49,650 nucleotides of DNA from Okeania sp. SIO2C9 (lineage in GTDB: Bacteria; Cyanobacteriota; Cyanobacteriia; Cyanobacteriales; Microcoleaceae). Both the position numbers and the translations under genes were made by a program. Every line of letters starts with the position of its first letter. The first letter of the stretch is position 1. Positions 27,801 through 36,401 of this stretch are shown here, one piece after another. The notes under the pieces are model-generated. The model searched no databases. It saw only the letters and a list, made by a program, of their open reading frames with translations, and was not told the origin of the DNA. The stretch spans positions 1 through 49,650 of the forward strand of contig NZ_JAAHGO010000068.1 of assembly GCF_010672455.1 (NCBI RefSeq). Reading direction: 5' to 3'.

Positions 27801-28062
27801 GCGGTATCGTTCCTCGGTAACTGGTATTTTCCCGCTTTTAGACCAGCTTCACAGATTGATGTTCAGTCGCTACCATGTGGCCTATGCTGTCAACCCAACA
27901 ACAGGGCGGGTGGAATTTCACCACCAAGGTAATAAGAGTTATTCACAAGTCGAGGTTATCCTCATGTGTTGACTTGGAACGGCCATTTATACCTAGTTTC
28001 CTAGTTTAGTGGCCAACGAGTCGCACACCCATATCGTAGTCTATGACTGCAATAGTTGGCAT
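24857..28062 (-). CDS. hisH: Imidazole glycerol phosphate synthase subunit HisH, split by a group II intron
   Basis: HisH is the glutaminase subunit of IGP synthase in histidine synthesis. Exon 1 (28062-28027) encodes MPTIAVIDYDMG and is preceded by AAGGAG. Exon 2 (25465-24857) resumes in frame with NLHSVCKGLEKTG and continues ILPGVGSFDPAV, the nucleophile region GKPFLGICLGLQ, MGWNQL and VQFHPEKS with the catalytic His and Glu. Joining the exons gives 214 residues, a normal length with an uninterrupted core. An apparent start at 25339 (MQHLRS) would lack the first 54 residues, including part of the active site, and is not the true gene start. The gene works only if the intron is spliced. rsmD follows 7 bases downstream. 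Confidence 0.93.
25523..25557 (-). ncRNA. Group II intron domain V
   Basis: The catalytic hairpin reads GAGCCGTGATGAGG, TGAAAGTC, TCACGTCCGGTTC. The lower stem GAGCCG/CGGTTC and the upper GAG/CTC with a GTGAAAGT loop follow the invariant domain V form with the AGC triad. The stop codon of the intron-encoded protein (25549-25551) lies inside it. Confidence 0.92.
25549..27432 (-). CDS. ltrA: Group II intron-encoded reverse transcriptase/maturase with HNH endonuclease
   Basis: The 627-residue protein promotes splicing and retrohoming of its intron. Reverse transcriptase blocks run in order: RRVYIPKPGRDEKRPLGIPT, EPNSYGFRPGRSTHDAI, YVLDADISKCFDRINHD, GTPQGGVISPLLANIAL and SLIRYADDFVIL with the catalytic YADD at residues 308-311. 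FDFLGFTI opens the thumb/maturase X domain (about 362-470, with SKLNPVIRGWANYY). The C-terminus is an HNH nuclease: CAFCG (540-544), LLEVDHIKPKSEGGDNTYEN and LLHRHCH. All catalytic residues are present, so it is likely active. The start ATG at 27432 is unambiguous. The last codons (EEP, stop) overlap domain V. Confidence 0.95.
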   Translation of the reverse strand: MNKAQTLKRKLGNPKPFLSVARDTGDIPSQISINPVLKWKDINWKRVEKSVFKLQKLIYKASSRGELRKMHRYQKLLLKSYYARLLAVRRVTQDNQGKKTAGIDGIKNLPPIQRLNLVNLLASRHLKASPTRRVYIPKPGRDEKRPLGIPTMYDRALQALVKLGMEPEWEARFEPNSYGFRPGRSTHDAIEAIYLSINKKSKYVLDADISKCFDRINHDALLRKLGQTPYRQLIKQWLRAGVFDNNQFSSTMEGTPQGGVISPLLANIALHGMEERLMEFAKTLDIKDNRGRQIGQRDKMKSLSLIRYADDFVILHEDIKVVLKAKAVIQEWLNQVGLELKPEKTKIAHTLEEHEGNKPGFDFLGFTIRQWNIKTTKKEFKTLIKPSSKSIKTHYRKLADICNSHKTAPTEALISKLNPVIRGWANYYSAAISKEIFQKLDFLLWKRLWRWASRRHPNKPAKWVKDKYFPRYKETRDWILNDGEYILNQHSDVPIISHIKVKGNKSPYDGDWTYWSSRIGKHPGVRKEVTTLLKRQKNKCAFCGLTFRPNDLLEVDHIKPKSEGGDNTYENKQLLHRHCHDTKTALDKKTYAKPKLQDLPEDYLWVDDMLILRQGCTHEKGRLREEP

Positions 28063-28164
28063 TAATTTTTCTCCTTATTTTGTGATTGGCAATTTTATTA
28101 TAGTCAAGAAGTTAGTATGATTTAAAGAATTTACACATTTTTTTATTTTGTCTTTGTTTGAAGA

Positions 28165-28671
28165 ATGAAAATCAAAGTTTTACTGACATCATTTGATATA
28201 TGGAAACCTCACCATAAATCTAATTCTTCTGATGATTTACTTAGTTTAATATTTGTTCAAAATTTAACTAATTATTCGTTAAGTTTTTTAAGAAAGTTAC
28301 CTGTTGATACACAGATAGCTACAGAGATTGTTATTGATAAAATAGAAGAAATTAAGCCTGATGTGATTGTTTGTTGTGGTATGGCAGAAAAAAGAAAAAT
28401 TCTCACAATAGAATCTCAAGCTAGTTGTGGAGAAGTTGTGATGAAAACTTCTATTGATTTAGCAGAGTTAGTTTTAGGATTGGATGTAACTGAGATTAGT
28501 AATGATGCAGGAAAATTTGTTTGTGAATACTTGTATTATTCAGTTTTAAAATATCTCGATATGCGTTGTTATCAAAGTAAATGTATATTTGTTCATGTGC
28601 CTGTTTTAACAGAAAATAATCGGGATAAAATTGTAGGAGATTTTATGAAAATATTATTATCTATCGTTTAA
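28165..28671 (+). CDS. Pyroglutamyl-peptidase I-like protein (peptidase C15)
   Basis: The 168-residue cysteine peptidase-like protein starts VLLTSFDIWKPHHKSNSSDD, comparable to the LVTGFEPF...NPS start of the family. LRKLPVDT, CCGMAEKRKILTIESQA (putative catalytic Glu), ISNDAGKFVCEYLYYSVL (nucleophile Cys) and CIFVHVPVL (catalytic His) follow. The whole Glu-Cys-His triad is therefore present. The family removes N-terminal pyroglutamate from peptides. The protein is shorter than the usual 200-215 residues because the segment between Glu and Cys is reduced, so substrate range may differ. It is divergent from hisH, with about 100 bases between starts. Confidence 0.8.
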   Translation: MKIKVLLTSFDIWKPHHKSNSSDDLLSLIFVQNLTNYSLSFLRKLPVDTQIATEIVIDKIEEIKPDVIVCCGMAEKRKILTIESQASCGEVVMKTSIDLAELVLGLDVTEISNDAGKFVCEYLYYSVLKYLDMRCYQSKCIFVHVPVLTENNRDKIVGDFMKILLSIV

Positions 28672-29570
28672 TAATTGATATAGACCCCATTTTATCCAAA
28701 CAATTCTATGCTTATTCAAGGCTTCAGTTATTAAATAATAAGTCAAGCATAGCTATGTTTTTAATGATTATAGACATAAAGTGAATATATATTATTCATA
28801 ATTGACTATCTTCCTACTCTCTATTATCTTATTAACTAAGATGTAGCAAAACTTTGCCGTCTACACAGTGTTTACAATTGCTTGGGATTTTAGCACCCAT
28901 CTACTTTTTCCTTCTTTCTTCTTCCTTATTCAAGGCTGGTATGAATTGAAGCTTGATCTATAACTACAGAACAAGAGTTTAGCTAAATCTTTACTAAACT
29001 TATCTCAAAAATTAATGACTATTTCACTGTCAATTACTCCCTAATGTATTTCGTAATTTAGTTGATTTTTACATTCCATTAATCCCAGAACATGATTTTT
29101 TTTTACTTTGGCAACTCTTGAAGGTTATTATTTCTGATTGTTCTTACCATCCGTCAGGAATATCTGCCTTCAAAGAAAATCTACTTTCATCTAAATATCT
29201 TAAGTCTATTTCTCCTGTAAAAAAATCTCAGGATATATAAAAACTCTGAAACTTTTACCTCTATTCTATGTTCCCTTTTCCCTAAATTAAAAGATATTTT
29301 TACCCGCAACTGAAATAAAATTGTTATAGCTCTGTCTCTCACTTGAGGAAATTGACTTTGCAAACTATTCTTTCTCAAAGTTTTTTCGTCTCCGTATTTA
29401 ATTCTCTAATAAACCCGAGCTAAATCACCATTTTGCTTCCTTTAATCTCAGAATATATTTTGAGGACAAAAATCGGCAATTAATTTTGTGTGCCTGCTTA
29501 GTAGCAGTTTTCTATTTATCAGAAAACATTGGTCTTTAATCATTAGTTTTAAAAACATTAAAATAGTTGC
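28672..29570 (-). pseudogene. Decayed IS630-like transposase fragments in a non-coding region
   Basis: On the minus strand, about 29225-29150 reads EIDLRYLDESRFSLKADIPDGW, which resembles the first catalytic Asp block of IS630 transposases. Further down, about 29065-28950 reads VIDSEIVINF, LDKFSKDLAKLL and VVIDQASIHTS in interrupted frames, resembling the second Asp block. Many stops and frameshifts are present. A repeat ending in CAATTGTAAACAC on this strand (28930-28860) also occurs at 1395-1490. The remainder of this 900-base stretch has no gene. Confidence 0.45.
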
Positions 29571-29807
29571 TTACCGAATAATTAATAATTAATAATTAAT
29601 AATTAATAATTAAATAATTCGCGCCTTGAAGCCTCCCCTTGATCGGGGAAAAAAAGCGGTCGTTTGCGCAGCATTCCGTAGGATGGGATTGCGAGGTCTC
29701 CTCGCCATATCCAATCGACCAAGAAAAGAAATAATATCTCCTGATATTCAATCAAGGACGGTTTTAACCAGAGGTAATTATCAATTATCCATTATCAATT
29801 AATGAAT
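29571..29807 (+). repeat. MITE family D, copy 3 (long form)
   Basis: The 237 bp copy holds all modules: TTACCGAATAATTAATAATT, CGCGCCTTGAAGCCTCCCC, AAGCGGTCGTTTGCGCAGC, CGAGGTCTCCTCGCCATATC, CAATCGACCAAG, GGTTTTAACCAGAGGTAATT and a TATCAATTATCCATTATC tail. It is useful as the reference copy of the family. Confidence 0.75.
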
Positions 29808-30598
29808 GGGGTATTTTGAAAAGTATTATTTCCTGAATTTTAGAATATAAAAAAAATGAGGAATAGATTTTAAATTTCAATTATCTTCATTGACAGTATA
29901 TTTTTTTTGTGATAAATTACAAATATGGTCTAAAAATGTATTTATTAGGGAACAACTATCTCTATAATTACCTGTAGCTAAACTGACCCTGGATTGAATC
30001 AATGTACAAATAATCTAGGAGTTATAACAAGAGTAACTCCTCCTAATCAAGGCTTAAATATAGAAAGAACTGATTTAAAGAATATTCTTAATAGTACCGA
30101 AAAATACTCCACTGAAGTGATGATACTAAAAACTATTAGTATTTTATCTGTCATTCTCATATTTTAAAAAATTTTATCTTTGTAATTCTGTACTATAGCT
30201 ATCAGCCTTGAGTCAGTTAATTAATTAAGTATACGGCAAGATGCTCAACCTACTTTAGGGAGTATAAAAAAAATTAGACTGATATATCTAATTGTATTTG
30301 CTGCTATGAATAATTGTATATGGGTGTTAGCTCGAACAAGGTGTTTTTGAGAAAGTATTCCAGTAAATAAAGAAGTCTGCTTTTCACAGTATCACCACCT
30401 ATAAGTTCAGAAGATACGTCAAGTTATTGAAAATAATCATAAAAATATTTTGAGCAATCATGTTCAAATTTTTTTAAAATAAATCATCCAGTTGAAAATG
30501 AAAATATCTATCATATCGAAGAAAAAAGTGTAAAAATAAACGCTATAATTTACCCAGTTAGCAAAAATAAAATTATCTTAATTACTAATAATATTCAA
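29808..30598 (+). pseudogene. Degenerate coding remnants upstream of the GGDEF-EAL gene
   Basis: A short open piece at about 29998-30167 reads NLGVITRVTPPNQGLNIERT and ends MILKTISILSVILIF, a possible extracytoplasmic segment followed by a membrane helix. A second, at about 30440-30598, is in frame with the next gene after a frameshift: INHPVENENIYHIEEKSVKI then NAIIYPVSKNKIILITNNIQ, which looks like the end of a sensory domain. I read this as the decayed N-terminal sensor of an originally longer GGDEF-EAL protein. Function cannot be named. Confidence 0.45.
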
Positions 30599-33082
30599 GT
30601 GATTAACTCCAATAGTAAATTACAAAAAAAACACTCTATAGTTACAGAAACAGATGAACAATTACAAACACTTTTAGAAGCAATACCAGGATTAGTTTCT
30701 TGGATTAGCTCAGATTTATATTATCTAGGAGTAAATAGACATTTAGCTGAAATTTACAAATTATCTCCAGAAGAATTTATTGGTAAAAAGATTGGTTTTC
30801 TGAGTGGAGATGATGCAGAATTTCCCAAATTTGTACGTGATTTTTTTGATAGTAACTCCACCGTTACTGTACAAGAAATGAAATCATCTGTAGGCCAATA
30901 TCTCATAGTTGCTCAAAAATACAATCAGGGTCAAGCAGCGTGTACTGTTGGACTTGATATTACTGAACTACGGCAAACAGAAACAGCTCTAGCATTGACA
31001 GGTAAAGCAGTAGAAAGTAGCAGTGAAGCGATTAGTATGACCGATGCTAGTGGTAATCACATCTATCAAAATTCAGCATTTACTCAACTTTTTAATTACG
31101 CAACAGTAGAAGAATTAAATGCTAATGGTGGGTTACTAAGTTTAATAACAGATGAGAGAGCAGCTCAACAAATATCTGACACTATGAAAAATGGAAAATC
31201 ATGGAATGGAGAAGTCTCCTGTCGTAGTCGTGACGATCGCCTAATCCAGATTTTTATCCGGATAGATGCGATCGAAGATGCAAAAGAGCAAGTAATAGGA
31301 TTTGTTGCTGTTAGTGCAGATATTACCGAACGAAAGCAAGCAGAGAAACAAATGCGGGAAAATGAACAAAGATTCCGAGCGCTAATTGAAAATAGCACAG
31401 ATATTATCCAAATTTTAGACAAGAATGGCATTTATCAATACCTTAGTCCCTCCCAAGAACGAATTTTAGGTTACACTTCTCAAGAATTAATAGGTAAATC
31501 TGCATTGGAGTTAATTCACCCCAACGATCAGTGGTGGATGAAACAGGTAATAGAAGGAGTAAAACAACATCCAAAAACACGCCGGGGGTTAGATGAATAT
31601 CAAGTCCGCCATAAAAATGGTAGTTGGTGTGTATTTGATGCAGTAGTAATGAATTTACTTGATGATCGATCAGTTCGGGGAATTGTCATCAACTGCCACG
31701 ACGTAACAGAAAGAAAATCAGCAGAGGATAAACTACTGCATCAATCTTTGTATGATAGTCTCACAGATTTGCCAAATAGAGCTTTATTAATGGATCGACT
31801 ACAGCAAGCATTGGCACGTACCCGCAGAACCCCCAATTATCTATTTGCTGTACTCACTATTGACTTAGATAGATTTAAGATAATTAATGAAAGTCACGGT
31901 CACTCTATGGGAGACAGACTCTTAGTCGAAATTACCAAAAGAATCCAAATTTGTTTGCGACCAATAGATACGGTAGCACGAATAGGTAGTGATGAGTTTG
32001 TTATTCTTCTAGAGACAGTTCACGACCAAGAAGATGCTATAGGGTTAGCAACTCTGATACAAACAGCGATCGCTCAACCTATAGAATTATATACTCAGAG
32101 ACTCTTGATTACTGCGAGTATCGGTATTGTCATCAGTTCAAACGATTATCAATGGGCAGGGGATCTGCTACGAGATGCTAATATTGCTATGGATCAAGCT
32201 AAAGCTCAAAATCCGGGGAGTTATTTAGTATTCACCATATCCATGCACAACAACGTTACAGAAAAGATGCAATTAGAGCATGACCTGCGTCACGCTTTAG
32301 AGATGTTAGAAGATTTAGCTTCCCCAGTTACCAATAATTTTTTTCTCAACTACCAACCAATTATTTCTCTATGTACAGGTAAATTATTAGGGTTTGAAGC
32401 TTTAGTACGCTGGCGACATCCTGAACGCGGTATTATTTCTCCAGTAAAATTTATCCCCCTGGCAGAAGAAACAGGTTTGATTCTTCCTCTCGGTCAATGG
32501 GTATTGTGGGAAGCTTGTCGTCAACTCCAAGAATGGCAGGAAATCTACTCTCAAACTGACCTGACTGTAGCTGTAAATATTTCTGGTAAACAGTTTTCTC
32601 AACCTAACTTAATTTTACATATTCAAGGTATTTTGCAACAGACAGGTACAAATCCTCAAAGGTTGAAAATAGAGATTACAGAAAGCGTGGTCATGGATAA
32701 TGCTGAGTCTGCTATTACTGTTTTATCTCAACTGCAAGAGTTAGGAATACAGTTAAGTGTTGATGATTTTGGTACAGGATATTCATCTCTGAGTTATTTG
32801 CATCGTTTTCCTATTAATACTCTGAAAGTAGATAAATCTTTTGTGACAAATATGGGAATTAATGGCGAAAATTGTGAAATTGTGCGGGCAGTTATTACAT
32901 TAGCTCATAGTCTGGGATTAGATGTGGTAGCAGAGGGGATAGAAACAGATCAACAGTTGAGTCAACTTAAGAATTTAGGATGTGAATATGGTCAAGGATA
33001 CTTATTTTCTAAACCTGTAGATGCGGAAAGAGCAACAGCATTATTAGATACTAATTTTTTGGAGTCAGGAGACAGGAGTTGA
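30599..33082 (+). CDS. PAS-PAS-PAS-GGDEF-EAL cyclic-di-GMP signalling protein
   Basis: The 827-residue cytoplasmic protein has three PAS domains (about 20-125, 130-250 and 255-375, the last two each ending in an S/HDITERK or CHDVTERK PAC signature). A GGDEF domain follows (about 378-545, active loop RIGSDEF at 461-467) and an EAL domain (about 565-815, EALVRW at 600-605, DDFGTGYSSLSYLHRFP, and VVAEGIET). EAL residues needed for cyclic-di-GMP hydrolysis look intact, whereas GSDEF deviates from GGDEF at the second Gly, so cyclase activity may be weak or lost. The start is GTG at 30599, but the frame extends upstream into a degraded sensor, so this gene may be a truncated survivor. MITE D overlaps its last bases. 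Confidence 0.9.
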   Translation: MINSNSKLQKKHSIVTETDEQLQTLLEAIPGLVSWISSDLYYLGVNRHLAEIYKLSPEEFIGKKIGFLSGDDAEFPKFVRDFFDSNSTVTVQEMKSSVGQYLIVAQKYNQGQAACTVGLDITELRQTETALALTGKAVESSSEAISMTDASGNHIYQNSAFTQLFNYATVEELNANGGLLSLITDERAAQQISDTMKNGKSWNGEVSCRSRDDRLIQIFIRIDAIEDAKEQVIGFVAVSADITERKQAEKQMRENEQRFRALIENSTDIIQILDKNGIYQYLSPSQERILGYTSQELIGKSALELIHPNDQWWMKQVIEGVKQHPKTRRGLDEYQVRHKNGSWCVFDAVVMNLLDDRSVRGIVINCHDVTERKSAEDKLLHQSLYDSLTDLPNRALLMDRLQQALARTRRTPNYLFAVLTIDLDRFKIINESHGHSMGDRLLVEITKRIQICLRPIDTVARIGSDEFVILLETVHDQEDAIGLATLIQTAIAQPIELYTQRLLITASIGIVISSNDYQWAGDLLRDANIAMDQAKAQNPGSYLVFTISMHNNVTEKMQLEHDLRHALEMLEDLASPVTNNFFLNYQPIISLCTGKLLGFEALVRWRHPERGIISPVKFIPLAEETGLILPLGQWVLWEACRQLQEWQEIYSQTDLTVAVNISGKQFSQPNLILHIQGILQQTGTNPQRLKIEITESVVMDNAESAITVLSQLQELGIQLSVDDFGTGYSSLSYLHRFPINTLKVDKSFVTNMGINGENCEIVRAVITLAHSLGLDVVAEGIETDQQLSQLKNLGCEYGQGYLFSKPVDAERATALLDTNFLESGDRS

Positions 33083-33296
33083 TTAATTGATAATTGATAA
33101 TTGATAATTGATAATGGATAATTGATAATTACCTCTGGTTAAAACCGCTCTTGGTTGAATATAAGGAAATATTATTTCTTCTCTTGGTTGATTGGATATG
33201 GTTAGGAAACCTATCCATCCCTCAACCGCTTTTTTCCCCTTAAAAAGGGAGGCTTCAAGGCGCGAATTATTTAATTATTAATTATTAATCGGTAAG
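33081..33296 (-). repeat. MITE family D, copy 4
   Basis: The copy is in inverse orientation, from GATTAATTGATAATTGATAA through AATTACCTCTGGTTAAAACC, CTTGGTTGATTGGATATGG and CCGCTTTTTTCCCC to AATTATTAATCGGTAA. It begins within the stop codon of the GGDEF-EAL gene. Confidence 0.75.
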
Positions 33297-33390
33297 AGGG
33301 AAGATGTGGGGAGAAATAGTACAAAAAATTCAATACACCAGAGCAGGTGTTTCCTCACTCATTGATGCGCTAAAAGACTTGACTACTATA

Positions 33391-33663
33391 ATTAGGGTTT
33401 GCTGAAAAAGTCTTATGGGTGAGGGTAGGAGACAGGAGACAACCCATCCCTAACCCCTCCGGTGGAGGATAAGATAGGATAAATCTGTACTTAGAGGAGA
33501 TAGGAGTAAGAATTGTAAGAATAATTTTTATGCCCAACTATTAGCCTAAAATACACTCCTTTTTCAGGGTTTTCTACGTGATACCAGGCACTTTTTAAAG
33601 GTTCCAAAAAGGCACTTAACCTTTCTCTGTAAATACTTTTAGATTTAATCAGCAAACCCTAAT
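33391..33663 (+). repeat. MITE family H, copy 2
   Basis: The 273 bp element has matching ends ATTAGGGTTTGCTGA and TCAGCAAACCCTAAT (15 of 15 bases inverted). The interior shares AAAGTCTTATGGGTGAGGG and AGAATTGTAAGAATAATTTT with copy 1 at 15853. Confidence 0.8.
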
Positions 33664-33724
33664 TATATAGAACTCAATATATTACAGCACTTTTTAGGAT
33701 AGTGAGGTACAGTTTGAAAATTAA

Positions 33725-33965
33725 TATTTTTTTCCCTACTCCCTACTCCCTACTCCCTACTCCCTAAAGTCCTAAAATTTTGTACCTCATCAACTCCAAA
33801 ACTGCTGTAATATTAGACATCTCCAGAAAATAAATCTTTTAATTAGAGCAGGCTAAGGATACGAAAAATTCACCCTAAAAAATCTTTTTTCGTGCCTTTG
33901 CGCGTAAAAATATCTTACCTGTTACCTGTTGCCTGTTGCCTGTTGCCTGTTGCCTGTTGCCTACT
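33725..33965 (+). repeat. Two heptamer tandem repeats
   Basis: CCCTACT is repeated about five times at 33733-33767, and CTGTTGC about six times at 33920-33961. Such short tandemly repeated repeats are typical of filamentous cyanobacteria. They lie downstream of the ABC ATPase gene. Confidence 0.85.
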
Positions 33966-33998
33966 CTTGCAAAAAACCTATATCTTTTTCGGAGATTT

Positions 33999-35066
33999 CT
34001 ATTGAAGTAAACGATCGCCAGACTCCACATCAAACCAATGAATCTGTTTAGCAGGTAATTCTAAAGTTACTAATTCACCCCAAGTTTGGTCATAAGGAAC
34101 TAAAGCACGGATATTTTGTTCGGAATTTTCTACCCGAACAATTAACAGTTTTTCCTTACCTAAATTCTCTACCAAAAATACCTTACCTTTAATAGCAACC
34201 TCAGAATTTTCAGCCAAAACAAAACGTACATCTTCCGGACGAATACCCATAACAATTTGTTTTGGAATTGTGGGAAAATCAGGTAGAGGAATTTTAAAAT
34301 CACCCAAAATAGCATAATTTTCTTCACATTTAAGAGTCAGTAAATTCATTTGCGGACTACCGACAAAACCAGCTACAAATTTATTAGCAGGACGACTATA
34401 AATTTTATGAGGTGCATCAAGTTGTTGTAAGTAACCATCATATAAAATTGCTACTTTACTTGATAAAGTCATTGCTTCCGTTTGGTCGTGAGTCACATAA
34501 ACTACAGGTTTTTGTTGAGAATTAAATAACTGTTTCAACTCTGCTCGTACTTGTTCGCGCAATAGTGCATCTAAATTACTGAGAGGTTCATCTAACAAAA
34601 ATACTTCAGGGTTGCGTACCAGCGATCGAGCTAATGCCACCCTTTGTCTTTGTCCACCAGACATCTCCCGGGGTTTGCGGTCTAGCAATTGTCCTAATTC
34701 GAGTTTCTGAGCAACATTATTAACTCGTTGCTGAATTTCATCTTGAGGTATTTTGCGGAGTTTCAAAGAGGCAGCAATATTTTCAAAGACCGTCATGTGC
34801 GGGTAAAGGGCGTAACTTTGAAACACCATTGCAATATTACGACCGCCCGGTGGTACGTTTGTTACATCGCGATCGCCTATCACGACTTTACCCTGAGTGG
34901 GTGTTTCTAACCCAGCAATAAGTCTTAGTAGGGTTGATTTTCCACAACCAGAAGGTCCCAGTAAAGTTAAAAATTCCCCATCTTCAACTTCAATATTCAT
35001 ATCTTTAACGGGAATGACATTTTTAGTAAATTGTTTTCTGAGATTTATTAATTGCAGTTTTGCCAT
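33999..35066 (-). CDS. Sugar-type ABC transporter ATP-binding protein (MalK/UgpC/MsmX family)
   Basis: The 355-residue ATPase has Walker A GPSGCGKST (37-45), Q-loop MVFQSYALYPHMTVFENIA, signature MSGGQRQRVALARSL, Walker B VFLLDEPLSNLDA and the switch VTHDQTEAMTLS. The C-terminal third is the TOBE/MOP regulatory part (PQMNLLTLKCEENY, MGIRPEDVRF) found in ATPases for di- and oligosaccharide or glycerol-3-phosphate importers. No permease or binding-protein gene adjoins it, so it probably serves distant or several permeases, as MsmX does. The ATG at 35066 is placed right before the conserved start. Confidence 0.92.
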   Translation of the reverse strand: MAKLQLINLRKQFTKNVIPVKDMNIEVEDGEFLTLLGPSGCGKSTLLRLIAGLETPTQGKVVIGDRDVTNVPPGGRNIAMVFQSYALYPHMTVFENIAASLKLRKIPQDEIQQRVNNVAQKLELGQLLDRKPREMSGGQRQRVALARSLVRNPEVFLLDEPLSNLDALLREQVRAELKQLFNSQQKPVVYVTHDQTEAMTLSSKVAILYDGYLQQLDAPHKIYSRPANKFVAGFVGSPQMNLLTLKCEENYAILGDFKIPLPDFPTIPKQIVMGIRPEDVRFVLAENSEVAIKGKVFLVENLGKEKLLIVRVENSEQNIRALVPYDQTWGELVTLELPAKQIHWFDVESGDRLLQ

Positions 35067-35207
35067 GATATTTGATTATTTTTTACCTTTTGATTTTCAC
35101 TTACAGCAGGTTTTAATTTCGGTTAACATCTGGCCTGCTATAGCAACCGCCAGGTTGATGTTTGACAATTAGTGCGAGCATCTTGCTCGCCTCATAAATC
35201 ATCATAA

Positions 35208-35448
35208 TTACCGAATAATTAAGATTTAAAGCCTCTCCTTGGCTTCGCCGCGAGCTGCCTACAAGGAGAAACAAGCGGTCGTTAGCGCAGCTTCCCGAAG
35301 GGTGGGATGACGCAATTCGGAGCGACTCTGATAAGAGCGGGTCTCCTCGCCATATCCAATCGACCAAGAGAGAAAAATTTTTCATGATTAGTCAATCCTA
35401 TCCGTTTTCAAGGAGAGGTAATTATTAATTATTAATTATTAATTGTTG
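35208..35448 (+). repeat. MITE family D, copy 5 (variant)
   Basis: It starts TTACCGAATAATTAAGATTTAAAGCC and carries AAGCGGTCGTTAGCGCAGC, GCGGGTCTCCTCGCCATATC and CAATCGACCAAGAGAG. The right half differs from other copies: TTTTTCATGATTAGTCAATCC then CAAGGAGAGGTAATTATTAATT. The same right half occurs inverted at 41621. Just upstream, GCGAGCATCTTGCTCGC (35174-35190) is a separate palindrome. Confidence 0.7.
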
Positions 35449-35477
35449 AACCGATGCCCTAACTATAGTGGCGACTG

Positions 35478-35597
35478 CTATATTTTAACTGGACTCACCA
35501 AGACTTTCTTGCGTCTGTTGGGAATCCAAACTAAATGGACATGGGCTAAACCTATAGAATGGTTGCCATGACGATATATTTTTTGCTGGTTTCTCAT
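35478..35597 (-). pseudogene. tnpA: IS200/IS605 tnpA fragment
   Basis: The minus strand reads MRNQQKIYRHGNHSIGLAHV HLVWIPNRRKKVLV before ending. The pattern GLAxVHLVWxPxRRK is the conserved N-terminus of the Y1 single-strand transposase TnpA. Only about 39 residues remain; the catalytic HUH and Tyr regions are absent. Confidence 0.7.
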
Positions 35598-35993
35598 GTT
35601 GATGGGTTGATATTTATGGACAACTTGATGATAATGGAGACATGAGCAAAAAAACAAAAAACATGGGATGCCAGTAAGTTCTACTGCATCCCGATAAAAA
35701 TCTATCAGCCATCCTAGAATATTTGTGCGGTGAAGCAAACAAAGTGTTTAACTGTTCTGTTTATTACGCCCGACAAGTTTTTCTTAAGGAAAATAGATTT
35801 GTCACTCAAGGTGAGCTTTGCGGGCAAATGAAATGGAACAGACATTTTAACGCGATGTATGCTTCTAGTGCTCAACAAATATGCAACGGCATTGTTGAAT
35901 CTTTCAAAAGTTTTAAACAACTGTCGAAACTGTTTGGAAGCGGTGAATTGGTTAACAAGCACAAACCACCTAACTATCGAAAACCCGGTTTAT

Positions 35994-36208
35994 TTACCGA
36001 ATTATTAATTATTAATTATTAATTATTAAATAATTATGGTTTAAAGCCTCCCCTTTTAAGGGGAAAAAAGCGGTCGAGGGATGGCGAGGTCTCCTCGCCA
36101 TATCCAATCGACCAAGAGAAGAAATAATATCTCCTTATATTCAATTCCGTAACGGTTAAAACCCGAGGTAATTATCAATTATCCATTATCCATTATCAAT
36201 TAATGAAT
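35994..36208 (+). repeat. MITE family D, copy 6, inserted in tnpB
   Basis: The copy interrupts codons for GLFT and VSYPKRW. Left end TTACCGAATTATTAATTATT, right end TATCCATTATCAATTAATGAA. Because the tnpB frame on both sides is known, this copy defines the element limits to within a few bases. Confidence 0.8.
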
Positions 36209-36401
36209 GTTTCTTATCCTAAAAGATGGTTGAAACTGACCGATAAAGGAATTAGAGTTCCATGATTGACGCAAGGTTAAAGCATGGTTTGGATTAGAGA
36301 ATTTCTATATCCCAATGGCTAGTAACCTAGACTGGAACTCAATTAAAGAGATTAGGATTTTACCTCATCACGGCTGTTTTTATGTCGAGTTTGTCTATGA
36401 A

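Larger units (their letters stand above)
25466..28026 (-). mobile_element. Group II intron inserted in hisH
   Basis: The 2561 bp element starts with GTGCGACTCG, matching the GUGYG consensus, directly after the exon codon GGT, and ends ...AGTTTAAC, the usual AY 3' terminus, directly before AATTTACAT of exon 2. Domains I-III occupy about 28026-27433, the open frame lies in domain IV, domain V is at 25557-25523 and domain VI follows with a small stem before the 3' end. All parts needed for splicing appear present. Base pairing between intron EBS and exon IBS was not resolved by eye. Confidence 0.95.
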
